From contig NZ_JAHZST010000010.1 in assembly GCF_019457885.1 (NCBI RefSeq), positions 124,001 through 188,000 of the forward strand: DNA of 64,000 bases. The letters run 5' to 3'. The translations under genes and the position numbers were made by a program. Source of the DNA: Shewanella nanhaiensis (GTDB lineage Bacteria; Pseudomonadota; Gammaproteobacteria; Enterobacterales; Shewanellaceae). The first letter of the stretch is position 1; the number at the start of each line of letters is the position of its first letter. Below are positions 10,534 to 16,887 of the stretch, in pieces. Below the pieces are notes generated by a model. The model saw only the letters and a program-made list of their open reading frames with translations. It had not been told where the DNA came from and did no database searches.

Positions 10534-10629
10534 CAAGATGCTCAAGAACGAACACAAAAGTTTGGCTTGTCGTTCGTGCCTCACTAATTTTAAGCCAAAC
10601 CTTTTTAGCCGCTTAGCACGGCTTTAGGT
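10528..10629 (+). repeat. attC-like recombination site
   Basis: The stretch has attC geometry. R''-like AACTAAC is at 10528-10534, a three-base spacer follows, then L''-like ATGCT at 10538-10542. At the other end come L'-like AGCAC at 10615-10619, a three-base spacer, and R'-like TTTAGGT at 10623-10629 (G to T change at the cleavage position). Between them lie a nested 9-bp inverted repeat, GTTTGGCTT at 10560-10568 with AAGCCAAAC at 10592-10600, and an ACGAAC/GTTCGT pair. At about 102 bases the size is normal for attC. The mutated first base of R' suggests that the site may no longer be efficient. Confidence 0.65.
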
Positions 10630-10633
10630 ATAT

Positions 10634-10858
10634 ATGAGTATTCCCAAAGTAGATACATGGTTTTTCGAAAAGCTAGAATTTCATTATCCTGACATTTTGT
10701 CGGTAAAACTGGTTGAAGGAATAAAGTCAGATGAGAGTGAAATGGTTTTATCTGACACCGAAAAACCAATTGGACCATATTTTCCTGTTCGGGTATTGCG
10801 TACTATTAAGACACCCATTTTAATTCTAACAAAAATCAATCCCCTTTTACTTAGCTAG
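10634..10858 (+). pseudogene. Truncated cassette ORF cut by transposon insertion
   Basis: A reading frame begins five bases after the attC-like core site, as expected for a second cassette, and encodes an acidic protein starting MSIPKVDTWFFEKLEF. After about 56 residues (base 10800) it runs into the repeated motif that starts the transposase unit, so the last 18 codons are foreign. No continuation is seen on the far side of the insertion at 13.1-13.3 kb. I do not recognise the family. The remnant is probably not functional. Confidence 0.55.
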
Positions 10859-11940
10859 AATAAAGCTCTCTTTACTCCCTTAAGCTAAAAACTTCACTGA
10901 GTGCTCAGAGAAATTGATTCAAAAGAGGGAATATAGGTCAACTTACTGAAGAGTAGGCAGCAAGTGCATCAAGCAGGGAGCTTGATTGGTAAAGCGTACT
11001 ATTTTATCTAAAACAAGTGATCTAAGTTGTAGTACCTAAGCGCTGTCTAGCCAGCGATGGCAATTTGCAGCACCTTGCCTGCGCTTTTTCTCTTGATGTT
11101 CACAAAAGGCATCTAACTCTTGAAGTGTGCCTACTGCTCCTTTAAATAAACGGCCAAAATCAGTCGAGAGCTTTAACCAGTTTTCTTGAGGAATATTAAG
11201 CCTATCGAGTATTCGCTGTGAAGTTTGGCTAATGGCACCACGTTTATCCTGTCTAATAATACGCCCTGTATCATCAACGAGTTGTAGGTAATCTTTAGCG
11301 TTGAACATGAGTCCTTTTGGCATATCCTTGCGCTCATTACCCACAAATGGCAGTAACGATGTTGGCTGCTCGCCATCTAATGCCGCTTTTATACGTCGCT
11401 GTATACTAGTGAAGTTTGAGCGCTCCGGAGTTGTCGCCATCTTGGCTCGGATAGGGTTAAGGTCTACATAGGCCATGCAAGCCAATATGGCCGCATCATC
11501 GAGCAGGGCTTGAGATTTAAACCTTCCCTCCCAAAATCGCCCTGTGCACTTATCTTCTTTGTTCGCCATACGTGCAATGGGCTCATTTAGGGCACGCATA
11601 AACCAACTAATATCACTTAATCGACTTCGATATTGCGCTATAGAGTGCTTTAAACTATTAACTTCAAAGCTTTCTACCACTTCACCTTTGGCAAACTTTT
11701 GCGTGATATCAGTGCCCTTAAACAAGCGATGCCAATGCTCAACCACCTCCCTATCACTCCAAGCGTTAGCTTCATAGATATCGACTCTCAACACCAAGTG
11801 CAAGTGATTGGACATTACTGCATAAGCTACTATATCGATTGCAAAGACCGCTGCTAATTTCAGTAACTGAAATTCGACCCAATCACGTCTGTGGTCGTAG
11901 TTCTTACCAGTAAGTACTATTAAGACACCCATTTTAATTC
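10801..11940 (-). mobile_element. REP-associated transposase unit, copy 1 (damaged)
   Basis: Bases 10801-11914 are collinear with 11977-13090, with the same length (1114 bases), no net insertion or deletion and scattered substitutions. The unit carries a transposase remnant on the minus strand, a 3' flank with a CTGAG/CTCAG hairpin (10897-10908) and an ATCAAGC/GCTTGAT hairpin (10968-10986), and is bordered on both sides by the same 26-base motif (10801-10826 and 11915-11940). The left end falls inside the cassette gene at 10634. The divergence between copies means the duplication is not very recent or that the copies arrived separately. Confidence 0.75.
10897..10908. repeat. Hairpin in transposase 3' flank (copy 1)
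   Basis: CTGAG, two bases, CTCAG forms a 5-bp hairpin about 130 bases beyond the transposase stop. The same hairpin is present at 12073-12084 in copy 2. Together with the ATCAAGC/GCTTGAT hairpin at 10968-10986 (imperfect in copy 2) it could be part of the REP-like structure recognised by this transposase class. This is inference from position. Confidence 0.4.
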
Positions 11941-11947
11941 CGGACAC
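11036..11947 (-). pseudogene. REP-associated tyrosine transposase, 5' truncated
   Basis: The frame is nearly identical to the intact transposase at 12212-13192 from its residue 35 (LTGKNYDHRRDW) to the end. The first 34 codons, which encode the PRPRR start and the first strand of the HUH fold, are missing. They are replaced by a short sequence translated from the 26-base repeat (GTGTCTTAATAGTA on the minus strand). The HLH metal-binding motif and the catalytic Tyr region (AYVDLNP) remain. Loss of the first strand should prevent folding or DNA binding, so I call it a pseudogene, although it still has an open frame. Confidence 0.75.
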
Positions 11948-12002
11948 CTACTATTAAGACACCCATTTTAATTCCGTACTATTAAGACACCCATTTTAAT
12001 TC
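11915..12002. repeat. Tandem 26-base motif between transposase copies
   Basis: A 26-base motif beginning TACTATTAAGACACCC and ending TTTTAATTC occurs at 11915-11940, 11949-11974 and 11977-12002, and once more at 10801-10826. The copies are perfect or nearly so. The first two are separated by CGGACACC and the last two by CG. On the minus strand each reads as AATTAAAATGGGTGTC followed by TTAATAGTA. The motif marks both ends of copy 1 and the left end of copy 2, so it may be the recognition or end sequence of this element. Confidence 0.8.
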
Positions 12003-13200
12003 TAACAAAAATCAATCCCCTTTTACTTAGCTAGAATAAAGCTCTCTTTACTCCCTTAAGCTAAAAACTTCACTGAGTGCTCAGAGAAATTGATTCAAAA
12101 GAGGGAATATAGGTCAACTTACTGAAGAGTAGACAACAAGAACATCAAGCTGATAGCCTGATTGGTAAAGCGTACTATTTTATCTAAAACAAATGTTCTA
12201 AGTTGTAGTAGCTAAGCGCTGTCTAGCCAACGGTGACAGTTTGCGGCGCCCTGTCTGCGCTTTTTCTCTTGATGTTCACAAAAGGCATCTAACTCTTGAA
12301 GTGTGCCTACTGCTCCTTTAAATAAATGGCCAAAGTCAGTCGAGAGCTTTAGCCAATTCTCTTGAGGAATATTGAGTCTATCAAGTATTCGCTGTGAAGT
12401 TTGGCTAATGGCACCACGTTTATCCTGTCTAATAATACGCCCTGTATCATCAACGAGTTGCAGGTAATCTTTAGCGCTAAACATCAGTCCTTTTGGCATT
12501 TCGTTACGTTCATTACCCACAAATGGCAGTAACGATGCTGGCTGCTCGCCATTTAGCGCTGCTTTTATACGTCGTTGTATACTGGTGAAGTTTGAGTTTT
12601 CTGGAGTTGTAGCCATCTTGGCTCTGATAGGATTAAGGTCAACATAGGCCATGCAAGCCAATACGGCCGCATCATCAAGCAGGGCTTGAGACTTAAACCT
12701 CCCTTCCCAAAACCGCCCTGTGCACTTGTCTTCTTTGTTTGCCATACGTGCAATAGGCTCATTTAGGGCACGCATAAACCAACTAATATCACTCAATCGA
12801 CTTCGATATTGCGCTATAGAGTGCTTTAAACTATTAACTTCAAAGCTTTCTATCACTTCGCCTTTGGCAAACTTTTGAGTGATATCAGTGCCTTTAAACA
12901 AATTATGCCAATGCTCCACAACCTCCCTATCACTCCAAGCATTAGCTTCATAGATATCGACTCTCAGCACCAAGTGCAAGTGATTCGACATCACCGCATA
13001 GGCCGCAATATCGATAGCAAAGACCGCTGCTAGCTTCAGCAACTGAGATTCGACCCAATCACGTCTGTGGTCATAGTTCTTACCAGTAAGTTCATCATCG
13101 CCAAATAGAAATGCTCTTCTTGTGACACGACTGCAGCAATGATACATAGGTGTATCTTCTAAACTAATTTGACTTCTTCTTGGACGGGGCATAACAACCT
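11977..13200 (-). mobile_element. REP-associated transposase unit, copy 2 (complete)
   Basis: This copy carries the same 3' flank as copy 1 and a full-length transposase gene on the minus strand. The left end is the 26-base motif at 11977-12002. The right end is not marked by the motif and is placed only approximately, just upstream of the start codon. IS200-like and REP-associated transposases move as single-stranded DNA and need no terminal inverted repeats, so exact ends cannot be read from the sequence alone. Confidence 0.65.
12212..13192 (-). CDS. REP-associated tyrosine transposase (IS200-like, HUH/Y1)
   Basis: The 326-residue protein is a Y1 transposase of the REP-associated (RAYT) group, which nicks and rejoins single-stranded DNA at palindromic sites. 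It starts MPRPRR, has the HUH metal-binding pair at His71 and His73 (NHLHLV), a catalytic Tyr at about residue 183 (AYVDLNPIRA), and the group-typical CTGRFWEGRFKSQ segment just before it. A C-terminal extension of about 130 residues beyond the core, with a conserved-looking ENWLKLSTDFG stretch, is common in marine gammaproteobacterial members. The gene is intact. It sits inside a gene-cassette region next to a truncated copy of itself. Confidence 0.88.
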   Translation of the reverse strand: MPRPRRSQISLEDTPMYHCCSRVTRRAFLFGDDELTGKNYDHRRDWVESQLLKLAAVFAIDIAAYAVMSNHLHLVLRVDIYEANAWSDREVVEHWHNLFKGTDITQKFAKGEVIESFEVNSLKHSIAQYRSRLSDISWFMRALNEPIARMANKEDKCTGRFWEGRFKSQALLDDAAVLACMAYVDLNPIRAKMATTPENSNFTSIQRRIKAALNGEQPASLLPFVGNERNEMPKGLMFSAKDYLQLVDDTGRIIRQDKRGAISQTSQRILDRLNIPQENWLKLSTDFGHLFKGAVGTLQELDAFCEHQEKKRRQGAANCHRWLDSA

Positions 13201-13277
13201 CTCATTTCAGCTCATAGGTAAAGCGTAGTAAGAGGTATCTAGATGTGCTATTAATTATGGGTGGCTTTATAAATCCT

Positions 13278-13346
13278 GTTAGGTGGGTGTATTATCCATA
13301 TAAAGCTAAATCAAGCTGGTTCAGTAAGTTATTTAGGACGTTATAC
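13278..13346 (+). other. Possible attC remnant upstream of the metallopeptidase gene
   Basis: A GTTAGGT heptamer (13278-13284) matches the core consensus GTTRRRY, and a second core-like GTTATAC follows a TTTAGGAC stretch at 13340-13346, 20 bases before the next start codon. That is the usual spacing in integron cassettes. I cannot pair these arms convincingly with R'' partners, so the call is weak. Confidence 0.3.
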
Positions 13347-13365
13347 CCAATGAACAGGGAGAACA

Positions 13366-14280
13366 ATGAGTATTAAGCCAGATTGGAATGAAATAGCAAT
13401 TAGGATCGGCGATAGTTTAAGTCATGACGACTTAAATTCTGAATGGTCTATAGAGTGTAAAAAGTGGTTAGAGTCAGTAGCCAATGAGTTTGGTAAAGAA
13501 TATCGAATTGAAGAGTCACCAAATTTCTCGATAATGTCGAATGAAAGTGATCGTTACATTCACGTCTTTTCTGGCTTACTAGAAAGAACATTAGAACGAA
13601 TCTTAAACACTCTTAAAGGGATTGCTTCCGACGAAGGACTTGGAAAGCACGTAGCTTTAATCTTTCAAGATATTGATCAATATTACGAATATGTCGGTAT
13701 GTTCTTTCCCGAAGAGGGTGAATTCGGCCTTAGCTCGGGAATGTACATAAATGAGGGTTATGGTCATTTTGTATTTCCATCTCAAGATATAGATTATGCC
13801 GAGCCAATTGCAGTACATGAACTCACCCATGCGTGCTTAGTACATCTTCCTATCCCATTATGGCTAAATGAGGGGATGGCTGTTCTGATGGAAGATGTTC
13901 TAGCTGGTCACCGTCTTTTTCTAAATAAGGAGATGGTTGAACGCCACCAAAGTTACTGGAATGAAGAAACTATTCAGAGTTTCTGGTCGGGAGAAAGCTT
14001 CATGGCAACTGATGAAGGTCAGGAACTTAGCTATAACTTAGCTCATATTCTTACCCGAAATATTTGTCAGGATTTTACTGCTTTTGCAAAATTCAGTAAT
14101 AACGCAAATTACGAAGATGCAGGTGAATTAGCTGCCCAGAAATATCTTGGCTTATCTCTTACACAAATAGTTGGTTCATTTCTTGGTGAAGGAAACTGGC
14201 AGCCAGATGGTAGGCTTAACAAAGCGCTGCAACCGACGACAAAAGGAGTCTCTAGCAGTGGATGCTATATCAACAAATAA
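13366..14280 (+). CDS. Cassette-borne HEXXH (gluzincin-type) metallopeptidase-like protein
   Basis: This 304-residue protein has an HELTH zinc-binding motif at about residues 154-158 and a following WLNEGMA segment whose Glu, about ten residues later, would be the third zinc ligand. This is the gluzincin arrangement. No signal peptide or membrane helix is seen, so a cytoplasmic enzyme is likely; the substrate is unknown. The start follows a GGGAG ribosome site. The last 22 or so residues (RLNKALQPTTKG onward) are translated from an attC-like arm, a tail often seen when a cassette gene reads into its recombination site. The stop codon overlaps the next gene. Base composition is AT-rich like the rest of the island. 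Confidence 0.65.
   Translation: MSIKPDWNEIAIRIGDSLSHDDLNSEWSIECKKWLESVANEFGKEYRIEESPNFSIMSNESDRYIHVFSGLLERTLERILNTLKGIASDEGLGKHVALIFQDIDQYYEYVGMFFPEEGEFGLSSGMYINEGYGHFVFPSQDIDYAEPIAVHELTHACLVHLPIPLWLNEGMAVLMEDVLAGHRLFLNKEMVERHQSYWNEETIQSFWSGESFMATDEGQELSYNLAHILTRNICQDFTAFAKFSNNANYEDAGELAAQKYLGLSLTQIVGSFLGEGNWQPDGRLNKALQPTTKGVSSSGCYINK
14214..14240 (+). repeat. Left arm of an attC-like site inside a coding tail
   Basis: GCTTAAC at 14214-14220 matches the R'' consensus RYYYAAC exactly and is followed by AAAGCGCTGCAACCGAC, the kind of arm that begins many attC sites. No matching right arm is found downstream. The next gene's ribosome site follows within about 20 bases, so the site appears truncated. 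Confidence 0.5.
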
Positions 14281-14923
14281 CCTTAACTCAATGCCAGAAA
14301 TATCGGAGTTAAAAAAGCTACTCCAATCACTGGCTATGCTAGATGCGATTATGTCCCCTGAATGGGACGAGCGGTATTATTCTTTTAACTCTAAATGGGA
14401 TGAAAATGAGCAAATGGGCTCAATGAGAAATGGTTGCGGTGATGACTTCTCTGTACTATTCAATCAAGCTGGCTGCTTTGTTAAAGGTTTTGATCATGAA
14501 TCTGCAATGTCTTCTTGGAATACTGGCAAACAGCAGCCTTGGCCAAACTTGTTAAAAGGGTTACCACCTGAATTCTTAGCCGCCTCTAAAGAGCCTGCTT
14601 TTTCTATGGAAAATATTTCATTTTGCATCTGGAAACTGCACTCAGTAAACTCTTGGAGAATAGGTGATTTCGAATTCGCTGTTGGCGAAGATCCTGATGG
14701 TTCAGAATACCTTCTAGAAATTTTTGATGGAGATCCTGATACTTATAGAGTTTTCGCACAAGAGTACTATGAAGTAGATTTAGACATTGCAGTAATTGAA
14801 AAGGTGTATCGTCATTTACCTTTAACAGATAGGTTGGTTAAATCAATAAATTCTGAAGTATCACTAAAGGAATTAGAGAAGGATATTCTAGAAATAGGTT
14901 ACCCTAGCATTAATGCAACATAA
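14258..14923 (+). CDS. Conserved hypothetical cassette protein
   Basis: I place the start at GTG 14258 because an AAAGGAG ribosome site lies nine bases upstream; the alternative is ATG 14291. The product is about 221 residues, acidic, with no signal peptide or membrane helix. It contains WDERYYSFNSKWDENEQMGSM and a WKLHSVNSWRIGDF stretch that I associate with proteins found repeatedly in integron cassettes, but I know no domain name or function. The first codons overlap the readthrough tail of the metallopeptidase gene in another frame. Confidence 0.6.
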   Translation: MDAISTNNLNSMPEISELKKLLQSLAMLDAIMSPEWDERYYSFNSKWDENEQMGSMRNGCGDDFSVLFNQAGCFVKGFDHESAMSSWNTGKQQPWPNLLKGLPPEFLAASKEPAFSMENISFCIWKLHSVNSWRIGDFEFAVGEDPDGSEYLLEIFDGDPDTYRVFAQEYYEVDLDIAVIEKVYRHLPLTDRLVKSINSEVSLKELEKDILEIGYPSINAT

Positions 14924-15004
14924 TAAGGCTTTCAAGTCGAACTCGTAGCAGCTACTCAGTTCCACCCGTTTCTCATTTTAACAAGCATCTATACGCTATT
15001 ATAA
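14918..15004 (+). repeat. Degenerate attC-like site
   Basis: ATAATAAGGC at 14920-14929 pairs with GCTATTAT at 14995-15002, allowing a gap. Inside lies a nested hairpin with GAACT (14939-14943) and AGTTC (14958-14962) outside GTAGC and GCTAC (14945-14955). The site starts at the stop codon of the preceding gene and ends 26 bases before the next start codon. The usual C and G of the core sites are replaced by T and A, so it is probably a decayed attC. Confidence 0.5.
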
Positions 15005-15029
15005 ATGGCGTCAGAGGTACAAGGTCAAC

Positions 15030-15467
15030 ATGCATAAAACGATTACACTATCAGAGTACGTAAAAAAGCGTAATGGTGTCGCTCTTGGCGCATCGGGTTC
15101 AATGACAAATATGCTCAAACGTTCGCTAGGTGCAAGTTCGTTTTATCTATTTTGGCAATATTGGAACCCAATTTGGGGTTATTACCTTTCTCGTAGGGTA
15201 ATGAAGCCATTAAGCCAACGACTTCCTATCTGGCTAGCAATTATCATGACTTTTGCAGTCAGTGGCGCATTGCACGATTTGGCGATAACTCTAGTAAAGT
15301 GGAAGTTAACCTTCTTCTTTACCCCCTGGTTTTCCTTAATGGGCTTTATCGTTTTGGCAACAAAGAGATTTGATATTTCATACCGTGAACATCACTGGTT
15401 GATTCGAGCAGCAATAAACAGTTCAATCATCGCAATATGCTTAGTGATAACTCGCCAGTATGCCTAA
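15030..15467 (+). CDS. Small membrane protein, MBOAT-like fragment
   Basis: The 145-residue product has three or four hydrophobic segments and a sequence around FAVSGALHDLA that resembles the conserved His region of membrane-bound O-acyltransferases (MBOAT). At this length it would be only the C-terminal part of a normal MBOAT enzyme of over 400 residues. Similar short versions may exist as cassette genes. It starts with ATG after a decayed attC-like site. Whether it is an active acyltransferase is doubtful; the His is present. Confidence 0.5.
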   Translation: MHKTITLSEYVKKRNGVALGASGSMTNMLKRSLGASSFYLFWQYWNPIWGYYLSRRVMKPLSQRLPIWLAIIMTFAVSGALHDLAITLVKWKLTFFFTPWFSLMGFIVLATKRFDISYREHHWLIRAAINSSIIAICLVITRQYA

Positions 15468-15552
15468 AAAAATTGATTTTTGTCTCCATCGGTCCCCTAC
15501 TCTATTTAGTACTAAGGCCAATTGATATAAGGGCACAAAATAACGCTAAAAC

Positions 15553-16731
15553 CTAATAGGATTTAATTTGCGCAGGCTCGTTCGTTAGCAAGTGTAGACG
15601 GCTTGCACAAAAAAGAAGTGCGATGGAAAAAGTCGCTATTAGAAAAGAGAGCGTCCACTCTTGATGTAAAAATAGGGAGGCTCCGCCTGTCCCGATGATA
15701 TGTCCAGTGGTATGGGCTCGCGTTAAGTATCCACTGAGTTTGGCTTGTTTTATTGTGTTCTCTTCACTTGCCAATAAACGAGCCGTGTACCAGGCAGGTA
15801 AACCTGATATCGCAAATATAAGCCCAAATAATGATAGCCCTAACCCCCACCAAAACTCGCCAAACACTAATAGTGTGGTACTGCCGAACATCAATGCAAA
15901 CAGTAATATCGGGAGAAATAGTTCAGGTCGTCGTTGACTTAAAAGTGGAATAATACGCACCTGATATAGAATAAGAAGAACGCTTGTCACCAGCATTAAA
16001 GAGGCATACATATCTGAACCTTGCTCTCCACGATAGCCCTTTAAGTTTAAGAACTCCAACGCATAGAATTGAAACACTGCTACGATTGCCGTAGTCATGA
16101 TGGCAGAGGCATAAATGAAATATTGACGATCTCTAATAGTCACTAACTCTTGTTCAGTGCCTAAGGGAGTTTGAACAAACTCAATGTCAAAACGGCTGAA
16201 TAATACCGGTAGGATCATCACCACTGGGAGCAGCAGTAAATATTCAAAGGAAACTGGAAGGAATAAAAGACTCGGGCCAATTAATCGCCCCAAAGTTAAG
16301 GCACTGCTTAAGCGAGATAATGCTGCAGATGTCGCATCATTTTTTGCAGCCAAAAGCATTTGTGCCATAGGAAGAAATGCACAGCTAAATGCACCGACCA
16401 ACATTCGACAAACACCTATTTGCCAGACATGTGGGCTCTCACTGTAAAAAGTGGCAACAAATAACAAGTTAGCGCTAATAAAACCTAAAGCTGCTATGTG
16501 TAATGTACGAGTAACGCCCAACTTTTTTGCAACACTTCCCCAACGACTCGCCCCAAACCAATAGCTCACTAGATTCAAATTAACCGCAAGAACTAATACA
16601 CCTAAAGATGGTGAATTTGGCGTCTGCTCACTCCATGTCATTAAGGTCGGAATAGCTGCAACGACCAGCGTTTGGTTAATACCCAGAGATATCAATGCCA
16701 AGAACAAGGCATACTTCATGGTGGACCGCAC
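15553..16731 (-). CDS. MFS transporter, probable siderophore exporter
   Basis: This 392-residue protein has the 12 hydrophobic segments of a major facilitator superfamily permease. It is transcribed divergently from a siderophore synthetase with a strong Fur box eight bases before its GTG start (ATG at 16719 is the alternative start), so iron regulation is very likely. In rhizoferrin/legiobactin systems (FslA/FslB, LbtA/LbtB) one NIS synthetase is paired with one MFS exporter, and this layout fits that role. The export function is inferred from position; the MFS fold is visible from hydrophobicity. Confidence 0.8.
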   Translation of the reverse strand: MRSTMKYALFLALISLGINQTLVVAAIPTLMTWSEQTPNSPSLGVLVLAVNLNLVSYWFGASRWGSVAKKLGVTRTLHIAALGFISANLLFVATFYSESPHVWQIGVCRMLVGAFSCAFLPMAQMLLAAKNDATSAALSRLSSALTLGRLIGPSLLFLPVSFEYLLLLPVVMILPVLFSRFDIEFVQTPLGTEQELVTIRDRQYFIYASAIMTTAIVAVFQFYALEFLNLKGYRGEQGSDMYASLMLVTSVLLILYQVRIIPLLSQRRPELFLPILLFALMFGSTTLLVFGEFWWGLGLSLFGLIFAISGLPAWYTARLLASEENTIKQAKLSGYLTRAHTTGHIIGTGGASLFLHQEWTLSFLIATFSIALLFCASRLHLLTNEPAQIKSY

Positions 16732-16738
16732 CCCAAAA

Positions 16739-16757
16739 GAGAATGATTATCATTGCC
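16739..16757. promoter_or_regulatory. Fur box
   Basis: The 19-base stretch contains GAATGATTATCATT, a near match to the Fur consensus GATAATGATAATCATTATC. A second ATGATTACTATTAATG half-match follows directly. It lies in the divergent promoter region of the MFS and NIS synthetase genes, so Fur with iron would repress both. Confidence 0.85.
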
Positions 16758-16887
16758 ATTATGATTACTATTAATGTAACATCGTGTCAACAGTATTGCT
16801 AAATTAGTTTATTTTTATGAAACAAAAATCACCTACTGTTGTTTTTGTTACTTTTTTTAACTTAATTGATCGGATAGCGGGCTTTAC

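Noticed and set aside
10801..12002. Possible CRISPR array from the repeated 26-base motif
   Set aside because: The spacers are 2-8 bases or a whole transposase gene, not uniform 30-40-base spacers, and no cas genes are near.
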